Shown in pieces: positions 1 through 8,774 of a DNA stretch of 14,956 nucleotides. The stretch is from Monosiga brevicollis MX1. Taxonomy: Eukaryota; Opisthokonta; Choanoflagellata; Craspedida; Salpingoecidae. A program made the position numbers and the translations under genes. The stretch lies in NCBI RefSeq assembly GCF_000002865.3, contig NW_001865077.1, positions 259,867-274,822 of the forward strand, given 5' to 3'. Below the pieces are notes generated by a model. It was not told where the DNA came from. It did no database searches and saw only the letters and a list, made by a program, of their open reading frames with translations. The number at the start of each line of letters is the position of its first letter. The stretch's first letter is position 1.

Positions 1-108
1 TTCTTCTTCTTCTTCTTCTTCTTCTTCTTCTTCTTCTTCTTCTTCTTCTTCTTCTTCTTCTTCTTCTTCTTCTTCTTCTTCTTCTTCTTCTTCTTCTTCT
101 TCTTCTTC
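1..108. repeat. (TTC)36 trinucleotide microsatellite
   Basis: An uninterrupted run of TTC fills the first 108 bases and is cut by the window edge, so it may be longer. On the minus strand it reads GAA. Such long homopurine/homopyrimidine triplets can form triplex DNA and vary in length. It lies about 390 bp beyond the stop codon of the minus-strand gene A. Confidence 0.97.
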
Positions 109-496
109 TGCTTCAACCTTCATAATATTATTCTACTTTCTGATTCTCTGTTTCTTACTTCTGGCGCCTCGCTTCCTCTTCTGCCCACCACCTTGCTGCT
201 GTTCTTCAAGGTGTGTGGCAACGATGGATGGGGATTGGGGCCAACACTTGGCCAGACAACCCATCAGCAGACTGGAGGATCGCTGTCACATGTAGCAATT
301 GAGCCAGATACAGGAGGACTTAAGACAGATGACCCAGCGAAGAGGCCTTACAACGAGTACTGGTGAACAAACTGCAGACCAAAACCTATCCTGCTCAACT
401 TGAAACAGTCACGTGAAGTGGCACACACCAGCTAAAAGGCAAGATGGTCACAAAAGGCCGCACGGCGACCGATGCATCGCGGCAAAGGCACGGATC
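109..496. other. No gene seen
   Basis: I find no credible coding frame here. The stretch lies downstream of the stop codon of gene A, which is transcribed towards it, so part of it may be 3' UTR. There is no clear TTTATT (minus-strand AATAAA) in it. Confidence 0.6.
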
Positions 497-3153
497 CTAT
501 CGGGTAGGAGTGCGGCCCTTGACGCCGCTGCTGCGTCGGCGACTGGCAGGCTGATTGGCAGCTGAAGGTCCCGTGTTCTTGGCAGTCAGCTGTTTCACGT
601 GGGCAGGCAATGAGGCGTAGGACTTGTCGCCGCGTTTGGCCACCATTTCAGCGATGGAGTTTTGATGCTGTTGCAATCGGACAGTCATAATCTCGTCAAC
701 GCGGCGCATGTCTTGACGATAGGCTTGCTTGCGAGCCCGACAGTTCTGTAATGGTGTCAACGACAGCACAACAACAGCCAAATTGGGTGAGCACTGCTTT
801 CCAAGTGCACACGCTTGAGCACTATTTTGTTTGTTTGTGTTTGTTGTTTTTGTTTTTTTGGCTTGTTTGTGTTTGTTCTTTTTTAGGGGTTGGTGGTGGG
901 GGGAGGGGGCTTGGACAAGAACACATACTGTCAGAACAGCGTGGCACAAATTGACTTGCTCCTTCAAGTCGCTGTTGGTCTCGGTGATTGAGGTCAACTA
1001 CAGTCGGTTGCAATACAATCAAAAATACAAGGCAAAGGTGTAACGCAACCGCAGGTTAGCAGGCGATCGACCAGGCCGGATTGATGAACCAAGGCACTGC
1101 TTTCGCGATGACTTGACATACCATTTGCAACAGAGCATTGTATTCATCATTTTCTGGTGCGTCGGTCTCGTGCCCATCGGGACCATTGCCGGAGACAAGG
1201 CACAACTGCTTATGAAGGCCCGAGATGCGCCGGTGCAAGCCCGTCTACAAAAGGCCAACACCAAAGGACCCGCAGAAGGCTGAGCTGCAGTGCGACAGCC
1301 GGGGTTGGAGCGAGGTGGCAAATGGAAAGGAGAAACCGGATCAAAACGAACCGAGATGCGGGTCTTGAAACGTGGGGCATCAAGATAGGACTGAAAAGTG
1401 GGGGTTGGAGCCTCGCGCACGTTGACAATGGCTGGATCGGGAAAGTGTCCAGGAATGCCCTTGATGGGAAAGTCGCTGGGCGTGGAACCACATTTGTAGT
1501 GCATTGACTGGACAGGGTAACGTTTGACAGAGATGCGTCGACTACAAACGCGTACGGGATACCCGGAGCATGCGAGAATGAGGGGAGAGGCTTGGGCCAG
1601 GCTGGGAGGGAGCACTAAGCAAAAAGCCACGTCGCACCTTGCGCCCTTGGCGTCACGATTGGCAGCTGAGGTGGTTGACGAGCGAGCACTACTCTTGGCG
1701 GCAGGTTCGCCTGAACTGTTCTTATTCGCCGTGGAGGAGGAACGCTTGCTACCAGCACCGCTGGATCGCTCTAAACGAAAATTTAGGTGAGCGAGGTGGA
1801 CACAGCTTGTGATGGCATGATTCGAGTCACGTGCATGGGTCCTGCCTGACCTTTACGAGAAGTTGTCGTGGAGGTTCCGTCCTTGGCGTTGCCGCTCGAG
1901 CCTTTGGCACCTGTACTGCCCTTGTTGCCGGCACTGACACCGCCGGCGCCGCCTGTGGCGGTGGCGGGCTTGGAAGAGGGAACGTTGGAAGCAAATTCGT
2001 CGGTCACGGCGCTGACTTGACCCTTGCGGGGTGTTTTGCGGGGCGAAGGAGCGGCGGGCTGGGCAGAAGCGGAATTTTGACGAACAGCCGAGGCAGTGGC
2101 TGTGTTTCCAGATGACCCCGATGCGGCGTTGCCCCCTGAAGCGGCCGTGGATTTGGCTGAAAGGGCTGGGTTGCCTGCTGACGGGGCCCGCGTAGCACTG
2201 CTCGGGGTCCACGAAGGTGTGGACACTTGTTGCTGTGCGGATTGGGAGGGGGCTGTGGTCTGCTGCTGTTGGGAGAACTTGCGGGCGGCAGCGCTGGCGG
2301 CGCTCGCGTTGGCGGCGTTGGCAGCGTTGGCAGCTACGGCGCTGGCGGCCTGCATGATCATGCGCTGGGCATCCGAGGCCGAGGCGCCCATGGAACCACT
2401 GGGGAAGCCGTGGTGCTCCATCTGTTGAGGATTGACAAATGCCGCATGTTGTTTCAACCACTCCATTGGAAACATGTTGGGCATTAATACAGAGCCTAAG
2501 CCGGGGGAACCAGAGCAAATGGTTACGCGGCTCTCAGAAGAAGGGAAACACTGGGCGAGGGGGTGCGCAGGCAGACAAACCTGGCATGTGAGGAAAAGTG
2601 GTTGCGGATGATGACGTTGCCCAGGGCGCGCGCTGTCAAGAACACCGGTGGCCGACTGCGGTGAGAAGCCATGAAAAGAAAAGTGTGGCCGCCTGGCTTG
2701 AAGACAGAAAGGGGGCCACCCGAACGAACCGAGACGTTGCTAAAGTCGGTGGATTGTGCCATGTTGGGCAGAAAATAAGATTCGGGCAGAAGAAAGTTGA
2801 TGGGCTAAGACAGTGAGCAGCGTTGTTGAGCGTGTGAGAGTCGAGGGTGCGCGAGCAAACGGCACAGGAACAAGAGCGGGGCGTGGGGTGGTTGACTTGG
2901 AAACCAACCATCATGCCAGCCATGTTGGCCTGCATGTTGGCCTGCATGTTGGCGGGCAGATTGGCCTGCATGTTGGCCTGCATGTTGGCGGGCATGCCAC
3001 CTGCCATGCCTCCAGACATGCCATTCGGCATGCGCATGCCTATTGGTGCAGGCGTCATAACAAGAGACGGTCGCATGAGTTGGACAGAGGAGAGAGCTGG
3101 GATACAAGAGATGTCTTGGAAGTCAAGTACGTACCAGGGCGCTGGTCGGCCAT
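497..3153 (-). CDS. Unrecognised multi-exon low-complexity protein with C-terminal coiled-coil-like region (gene A)
   Basis: I do not recognise the family. Best minus-strand exon model: 3153-3135, 3039-2909, 2804-2581, 2530-1851, 1770-1638, 1541-1352, 1244-1122, 997-929, 745-497, about 605 aa, with all phases matching. Start is ATG 3153 (CACCAGCATGG), preceded by an in-frame stop. The protein begins with Gly-Met and Ala-Asn-Met-Gln repeats, then a globular-looking stretch (exon 3), then about 220 residues rich in Ala/Ser/Gln/Gly, then Lys/Ser/Arg-rich sequence. The last three exons (Leu-Leu-Gln-Met onwards) look helical and end in a basic tail. This composition is common in nuclear regulators, but that is only a guess. 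The last three exons and the 1851/1770 and 1638/1541 junctions have good splice sites (for example GTATGT). Weak points: the 50-nt intron 2580-2531 is unusually short, exon 2 may begin further upstream, and exon 6 could instead end at 1421. ATG 2484 could be a separate start. Confidence 0.6.
746..928 (-). other. Last intron of gene A with GTTT-rich and G-rich low complexity
   Basis: A 183-nt intron runs from donor GTATGT to acceptor CATTACAG. Both flanking exons are in phase 0. On the plus strand it holds repeated TTTG/TTTGTG units (about 826-880) and a G-rich stretch (about 887-908). Confidence 0.6.
2911..3005 (-). repeat. GCCAACATGCAG tandem coding repeat
   Basis: Inside exon 2 of gene A a 12-nt unit, read on the minus strand as GCCAACATGCAG (Ala-Asn-Met-Gln), recurs about six times with one copy changed to encode Leu-Pro. 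It is flanked by Gly-Gly-Met units. The unit is a multiple of three, so length change would keep the frame. Confidence 0.8.
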
Positions 3154-3459
3154 GCTGGTGATCACAAGCGTCAGTGCACACGGGCGATCAAAAAGTCAAC
3201 CTCGGGTATGAGGAGAGAAGACCGAGAGAAAGAGGCCCGTCCGACTGCGAAGGACTTTTGCTGCCACAACGACGGCATGTACGTGTCACAAGGGGTCCAC
3301 AACGCGGCTGTGAGTTGCCTTTCCGGGTCAGGACAAGGCCACAGCCCGCCAGCTGACGATCACTTGCTTGTTTGTACACCACAGCACAACCAGCGCCAGC
3401 GACTCACCTCCCCCCCTAGCAAGACCATCGAGCTTTGATCCAAACGGAGCTGCAACCGT

Positions 3460-3562
3460 AACCAGCACCAGCACCAGCACCAGCACCAGCACCAGTCAGC
3501 CACCAGCCACCAGCTTGCTACCAGCAGCAGTCAGCCACCAGCTACTAGCTTGCTACCAGCAG
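3460..3562. repeat. (ACCAGC)n followed by a 34-nt tandem duplication
   Basis: ACCAGC repeats run from about 3460 to 3495. They pass into two copies of a 34-nt element at 3494-3527 and 3529-3562 (period 35), which differ at only two positions. Both copies share the core GCTTGCTACCAGCAG. Confidence 0.9.
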
Positions 3563-3610
3563 TGTGATGGAGCTGCCACACCTCGAGGTATCTGCGTACG
3601 CGGCGCACGC

Positions 3611-3614
<4 letters not shown>

Positions 3615-3642
<28 letters not shown>
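3615..3642. repeat. (GT)14 microsatellite
   Basis: Perfect GT dinucleotide run, flanked by GC-rich GCGTGC and GCGACGC sequence. Confidence 0.9.
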
Positions 3643-3646
<4 letters not shown>

Positions 3647-3683
3647 CGCAGCCCGCGCGTCAACAGAAAAATAAAATAAAAAA

Positions 3684-3701
3684 CTCTCTCTCGAGAGAGA
3701 G
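3684..3701. repeat. 18-nt perfect palindrome CTCTCTCTCGAGAGAGAG
   Basis: Nine bases are followed directly by their reverse complement with no spacer, just after an A-rich AATAAAATAAAAAA stretch. It could be a GAGA-type protein site on both strands, or a chance result of CT and GA runs meeting. Confidence 0.85.
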
Positions 3702-3787
3702 GGTCCACTTTCACATGGTAGCAAATAGTTCTTTTGTCAGATAGAATTGTCATCATTTTGAGCCGTTAAAATCATGACATGTCCTTC

Positions 3788-3789
<2 letters not shown>

Positions 3790-3836
<47 letters not shown>
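3790..3836. repeat. Poly(T) tract, 47 nt
   Basis: An uninterrupted T run (poly(A) on the minus strand). A second interrupted T-rich tract lies at about 3966-3991. Neither is followed by recognisable retroelement coding sequence. Confidence 0.95.
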
Positions 3837-4119
3837 CTGAGCCACCACGTTGGAGCTTGGGCTGCGACTTGAGAAGGAACACGCTACGTTGGGGCTTGGG
3901 CAAGGATTATCGTATCGATCAGACAGAGTACAACACAGAGCGCCGTTTCAATCCTTGATATCTCTCTTTTTTTTTTCTTTTTTTTTTTTTTGTACTTTCG
4001 CCGCCTCAAAAGAATTGGACCATCTGCTGAAGGAGTGCAGGGTCATGCTGCTTTGACAGCACCGTGCGTAGGTTAGAGCTACCGGGGCTGGTCGCAAGCT
4101 GCGCATTCAAAAGACAACC

Positions 4120-5543
4120 ATGACCCAGGGTGATACCTCAAACCCTGTTCTATCAGCGGCGACGCCAGCGGTATCGGCATCGTCCACGGCAGGACCTGCC
4201 GAGCGCGCTGGCTCTGCAGACCCGCGCCGCCACATCGAGCGGCTTGACAGCAGGTAGCAACGCTGGCGCTTCAGCCGAAGCTGGTTTTGTGGCTGTGCAG
4301 CACGTGGAGCAACTTCTTACCCAACAGGCTGATCAGTACAACGCACGCCTCTTGACACAGTTTTTGACGTTGACGGCACGGCAGCGGTGCACAGAGCCGT
4401 CAGCTGCGCAGCAAGCACAGCAGGCACTGCAAACGCAGCAGGCACTGCAAACGCAGCAGGCACTGCAAACGCAGCAGGCACTGCAAACGCAGCAGGCACT
4501 GCAAACGCAGCGCACAACCATTGCACGCAATGAGCCGGCGATGCAGCAATCCATGCCTGTGCCACGTTTGGGCTTGACACACGCAGGGCCATGCCATGCT
4601 GGCCAACAATCGCACACTCTCAAAAAGACAGCCATGGCTCCGGTTGCCCTGACTAGGGGCGTTGCCACGAGTACTGTGATATCAGCTGCAACACCAGTGG
4701 TATCGGATTCAGCGACAATAGCCTCAGCGCCACCTACCAAGCGAGCTCATACCTGCCCAACCAGCACCTCTGCATCGGACAGCGCGACAGCAGGCAGTAG
4801 CAAGAAAGCATCAGGCGGTGCTGGTATTGAGGCTGCCCAGAAAGTAGCACAGCGTCTTGCCCAGCAGGCCGACCACTACACTACAAACCTCTTGGCACTA
4901 TATTTGGCCTTGACGCCTCAGCAAAACACCCGGCAGCAGACAATGCATGCAATCCAGGTCTTGCAGACAATGCAGACCCTGCAGGCCATGCAGGCCCTGC
5001 AGAATTTGCAGACCTTGCAGGCAAATCAGACACCCCAGCCAAATCAGACACCCCAGGCAAACCGAGCAAGGCAGACCATGCAGGCAACCCAGGCGCCGCG
5101 GATGACATTGCAACCTATGCGGCACCACGCAGGCGGGAACCTTGGCTTCTCACGCGTACGTGCAATATCGACAACAATGCTAGACCCGCGATGTGAGAGG
5201 GCTTGCCCATGCGTACTCACTTTCTCTGTTTTTATCGCATCCTGGGTTGCAGCGTACCAAACGGAGGTACCATATTTGCTCGGTTTGTTGTGGGCCTGCC
5301 ATCGGCCACCAACGGAAGTGGTGCCCCGTCAAGCAGCAGCCAAGGGGGAAAGCAGCTGTTGCAAACGCCAAAGCTGTCGCATTTCCCACTGATGCTACCA
5401 AAACAGCCGGTGCAGCCGCCGGTGTCGACACTGCAGATACTCCTGATACTAATACTGCTGATACTGCTGCCAAAGCCGCCGCCACTGCCTCATCTTCCTC
5501 ATCTGCCCCAGCCGACGCAGCCGCCATTCCTCAACCCGCTTGA
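4120..5543 (+). CDS. Gln-rich protein with duplicated module and C-terminal zinc-knuckle-like motif; reading frame broken near the 5' end (gene B)
   Basis: Not recognised as a named family. Exon 1 ends at 5155 (donor GTACGT), the intron is 5156-5252 (97 nt, GGGTTGCAG), and exon 2 is 5253-5543; both junctions are phase 0. Exon 1 holds two diverged copies of a module. Each has an Ala/Thr/Ser-rich start (Ser-Ala-Ala-Thr-Pro-x-Val-Ser), a helical core (LTQQADQYNARLL in copy 1, LAQQADHYTTNLL in copy 2), and Gln-rich repeats. Exon 2 opens with basic RTKRR, followed by Cys-x2-Cys-x6-His-x4-Cys (5277-5324), which resembles zinc knuckles of nucleic-acid-binding and transposase-associated proteins. It ends in an Ala/Thr/Asp/Ser-rich tail. 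Oddity: ATG 4120 reads the module start correctly but hits TAG near 4255, while the rest is in another frame that has a TGA at 4121. A one-base indel around 4195-4240, an unseen upstream exon, or decay to a pseudogene could explain it. Confidence 0.6.
4421..4510 (+). repeat. Five 18-nt tandem repeats coding Gln-Ala-Leu-Gln-Thr-Gln
   Basis: The unit CAGGCACTGCAAACGCAG occurs five times without change, encoding QALQTQ. Its perfect identity suggests recent expansion or homogenisation. It follows the helical core of module copy 1. Confidence 0.95.
4950..5095 (+). repeat. Degenerate Leu-Gln-x-Met-Gln / Asn-Gln-Thr-Pro-Gln repeats
   Basis: Module copy 2 also ends in Gln-rich repeats, but short and diverged: LQTMQTLQAMQALQ-like units, then a 15-nt unit coding ANQTPQ/PNQTPQ. 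The position matches the perfect 18-nt repeats of copy 1. Confidence 0.8.
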
Positions 5544-5724
5544 AACGAGCTGAACCATGTCATGTTGACAACGGGCCCGTAAACCTTTGCGCAGGAAACT
5601 TAACGTGGTCTTTGAATAGAGCAACAGCTCGTTTGACGACTTAGGGTGTTAGCATTGATTCAGTTTTCCGCCGCGGAGCCCAACCAAGAGTTTTTGATGT
5701 CTTCTCCTGATTAAAGTAATTGCA

Positions 5725-5730
5725 AATAAA
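5725..5730 (+). promoter_or_regulatory. Possible poly(A) signal AATAAA of gene B
   Basis: First AATAAA on the plus strand, about 180 nt after the gene B stop codon. Others follow at 5900 and 5969. Confidence 0.4.
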
Positions 5731-6173
5731 ATCGTCCGAAATGGATCGGGGGAAATGACGCTGGCACGCACGCATGCAAGTAACTTTAATACCGCAGGGC
5801 TACAGTCCTGGAAGAGAGAAGGCCGATCAAGATGAACCGGCGGCCAGGTCGATAGTTCATACAGAACCATCGTCTTGTGATGTTATGATCGTTGAAAGGA
5901 ATAAAATTGCACAAAAATTATCATCATCATGCTTGTTATGGGAAAGAGCCACCTTGTGCTTGCGCATGAATAAAAGTTGGCCCCGTTTGTCTTGACCCCA
6001 GCAAGGTTGAGCCACGGCTCAATAAGAGATGGGGCAGGGTTTATAAAGCAGGTTACCGGGTTGGCCAGTGGACGTGCGAGGCCGCTGGTTGACCCGGTTC
6101 CACACATTGACATCCAGCCGAATTGCGATGGCGACATGGGCCGACCATTCCCGGATACCTTCACGTCCACCTT

Positions 6174-6179
6174 TTTATT
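6174..6179 (-). promoter_or_regulatory. Possible poly(A) signal of the ethanolamine kinase gene
   Basis: TTTATT on the plus strand is AATAAA on the minus strand, about 275 nt after the kinase stop codon at 6454. Confidence 0.35.
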
Positions 6180-6453
6180 GCTTTTTTGAGAGATGTCTAC
6201 AGCAAATCGGCGCCCGTTGCTTGCTGTTTTTATCACAGGCATCATTCTGAAGCAAGTGTGCAGAGCGGTTCTTCAAATCGACAGGTAAATGCAATTCACG
6301 TCCTTCAGCTCCTGCCTTTAATTCTCAACGGGTGGGCTACACCCACGCCCCGACCACTTTCGTACACATTCCAGAACCACATGGTGGGGAAGAAATAGCC
6401 GGATAAACAAATTCTCTTTCCCGCTCATGGTATCGATCCAACAAGCCACCAAA

Positions 6454-8471
6454 TCAGACATCAGTGGTCAGAGGCGCAGGTTTGACATGAACATCTGCAT
6501 CGCGTCCGGCCAGCAGGCGTTGCAGCTCGGTAATGCGCTCGTGGGCGTAACCAACGTAGTCAAACTCAATCTGGCTGCTCGTTGCCTGCAACAGACTCCA
6601 GATGCTCCACAAAAGATGGGATGCCTGTGCAACAAGTGCCCAGAGTCGTGAGTCTTTGTGAACAGCTACGATGCAAACCGATATATATATATATATATAT
6701 TTTTTTTTGGGGGGGGTGACTTGGGTCATGCAAGCATATCACTCACCATGCGGTGGGCCTCAATGCTAGCCAGAAAGGCCTCACGCGACTCGGGCGTCTG
6801 CAGCATATCACCGCCTGTTTGCCGAGGTGAGTTGTCGCATGCACGTTCAAACACTTGGAAACGGATTACTGGGATTCCCACGCTTGCAGCCGTCCAGCGT
6901 CGTGGTGAACACATTGACATACCAAGGGCATCGGCATACACCTCCACAAAGCGACGCTGAGCATCCACACTGGGATACTTTCCAAAGTCCACGGGTCCCA
7001 GCCCTAGCGTGGGGTCAAGATTGAGTGAGCGCCATCGGGCTGGGTCGCTGTGCCAAAGCCGTGTGAAGGACCGACCGCAGTACTCATTAAAATGGTTGGC
7101 AAAGTCGTAGGCACGGGGATTGGCACCACAGTATTCGTAGTCGATAAAGCGGACGCTTCCTAAAGGGCCGCGAGCAGGATGTATAGTGAATAGCAAGAGT
7201 CAGGAGAATTGCTGTTGAAATCGTTGCAGGTTTGTTGGTGCTGCAAGAGGTGGCGAGTCAGGAAACGAACCATCTTCCTGCCGCAGAATATTGCCAGCTA
7301 GGAGGTCATTATGACAAATGACCAGATCAGAGTCATGTGGCTTGCAAGCCTCCTATCATCAAGGTGGCCACCAGCAGCGTGTCAGGCCGACATAGCAAAG
7401 ACCATTTGAATCCAAACAAGCTGTGAAAGTTCACGCAGGGCCAGGGTTCACGGGGCTGCCTTGACACGTCCTTAACAGGGGACGCACCACGACTTGATTG
7501 GTGAGGGTGACAAGGAGGCTATCCGTTAGGTGGGCAAACTCGGCCTGTAGGCGGGGGTCAGAGACGCTGGCCGCCGGCTGCAGGGTCAGCCACTGGCGGA
7601 CCGTAGCGAGCCAGACAGAGTTGCCAGCACTGAGATCAAAGGGACCACCTCGAAGGGCGGCAGCAGCAACGTTGGCAGAGGGGGTGGCGGCCTTGAACAT
7701 GGTGCGGTGAAAGAGAGCCAGGTGTTGTGCGGTCGGGATGGCCACGTTTTCGTCAGCCAGTTGATCACTGGAGCAAACGTCACCAGGCATGTAGCCATAG
7801 ACGTAGCCATTGAGAAAAGAGCCGTACAAGGGCATGGCCAGGGACTGGGAGGCCAGCAGCTCGTGGGATGTCAGTTCAGCCTCGCGATCGATCAAGCGCT
7901 GTCGAAGCAAATTGTGGATGAGAGACAAGCCAGGGTGCACGTCGGCGGAGGGCGAGCGTGTGGTGTGGAGCCACAACGCGTGCAGGGCAGGGATCATACC
8001 TCGGTATTGTCACCGTAGATGCGCATGAGCAGGATGTGTGGGTGCGGTGATTCAGGGCGGGTTTCAGTCTGAGTGCACTTGAGGACGACGTTGGTGATGC
8101 CATCGGTCAGGCGGCTAAACCGGTAGTAGTTGCGGGACACTGGCAGAGTATGGTGTGACAAGGCGGCGTGAGCTTGTGGGGGCCCGGCAGGTGCTTGGCA
8201 GGGCAGAAGAAGTCGGGAAAATTGGTCAAGGTGTCAATGCGGCGAAGGGTAAAGGGGCGAAGACAAACATACCGCCGAAAAAGGCCGTGAGTAGTCGGCT
8301 GGCCTCTAGACTGGGGCGTTTGGGGGAGATGTAAATGTCGATGTGCCTCATGCCTTGGCGGGAGGAGGACTTGCGGCGGCGTGGGCGAGGCGGGCGCAGC
8401 CCGTTTGCAGCCACGGGCGAGGCCGCCCCCGACAGCGTCTCGTCATCCGTGCTAAAGTCCACTTCAGCCAT
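6454..8471 (-). CDS. Ethanolamine kinase
   Basis: Phosphorylates ethanolamine with ATP to phosphoethanolamine, the first step of the CDP-ethanolamine (Kennedy) route to phosphatidylethanolamine, in the cytosol. Exons: 8471-8273, 8139-8000, 7898-7488, 7352-7271, 7159-6923, 6814-6747, 6624-6454. All phases close, giving 435 aa. Seen in the protein: an N-terminal Ser/Arg-rich extension (about 1-65) that is probably disordered; LTDGITN at 77-83, the form typical of ethanolamine rather than choline kinases; the strand RIYGDNTE at 106-113; the Brenner-type catalytic motif CHNDLLAGNI at 263-272 with Asp266 as predicted base; FIDYEY at 282-287 with the Mg-binding Asp284; NHFNE shortly after; and a C-terminal ASHLLWSIWSLLQ helix and FDYVGYA near 400, as in the family. 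No key residue is missing. ATG 8471 is the first plausible start (GAGATGG). The animal homologue is ETNK1/ETNK2 (easily shocked in fly). Donors include GTGCGT and GTTCGT as well as GTATGT and GTGAGT. Confidence 0.93.
6625..6746 (-). other. Intron 6 of the ethanolamine kinase carrying (AT)10-T-G runs
   Basis: A 122-nt intron, donor GTGAGT, acceptor TTGCACAG. On the plus strand (AT)10 at 6681-6700 is joined directly to T8 and then G8 (to about 6716). Other possible acceptors nearby would break the frame. The chosen one joins Met to the conserved Ala-Ser-His of the family. Confidence 0.85.
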
Positions 8472-8703
8472 CTCGATCGGCCAAGCGAGCACCTAAACAG
8501 CGGGTCAGTCGTGTGAGCGGGGGCGCAGACGGTGTAAAAGGACGGAGCACGATATAGAACAACAGGGTACTGGGGCACCCAATCACCACGTCCCAGACAG
8601 ACAGACGGACGGACGGACACCAAGAGACGGAGGTATACCCCCTTAATTCTCAAGGCATCGGGCCCTCAGCTGGCCAGAACCGCGCTGCCATTTCGACGGA
8701 GCA

Positions 8704-8774
<71 letters not shown>

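Larger units (their letters stand above)
3154..4119. promoter_or_regulatory. Divergent intergenic region between genes A and B
   Basis: About 970 bp separate the start of gene A (minus) from the ATG of gene B (plus), so it should hold both 5' UTRs and promoters. No convincing coding exon is visible. It is dense in simple sequence: ACCAGC repeats, a 34-nt duplication, a GT tract, an 18-nt palindrome and two T tracts. I see no clear TATA element. The AATAAAATAAA at about 3670-3680 is A-rich sequence without an obvious upstream gene. Confidence 0.5.
5544..6453. other. Convergent intergenic region, no supported gene
   Basis: This 910-bp region lies between the converging ends of gene B (plus) and the ethanolamine kinase (minus). 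It should contain both 3' UTRs. Plus-strand AATAAA occurs at 5725, 5900 and 5969; a minus-strand AATAAA (TTTATT) occurs at 6174. A 120-codon minus-strand open frame at 6245-5883 has no recognisable features, and I do not call it. Confidence 0.6.

Noticed and set aside
2805-3211. Open frames on both strands with His-Ala-Gly-Gln, Met-Leu-Ala-Cys or His-Val-Gly-Leu repeats
   Set aside because: These are other readings of the GCCAACATGCAG repeat. Only the Ala-Asn-Met-Gln frame joins in phase to neighbouring exons.
4317-4740. Minus-strand open frames opposite gene B with Ala-Phe-Ala-Val and Cys-Cys-Val repeats
   Set aside because: They are mirror images of the 18-nt coding repeats, with no start context, splice sites or ordered sequence of their own.
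5883-6245. 120-codon minus-strand open frame between gene B and the kinase
   Set aside because: No recognisable domain or low-complexity coding bias, and it lies in the expected 3' region of the kinase, including its probable poly(A) signal area.
6625-6660. Earlier acceptor (ATCGTAG or ACAAAG) for the last kinase exon
   Set aside because: Both leave the reading frame out of phase with exon 6. CACAG before 6624 keeps phase and joins at the conserved Ala-Ser-His.
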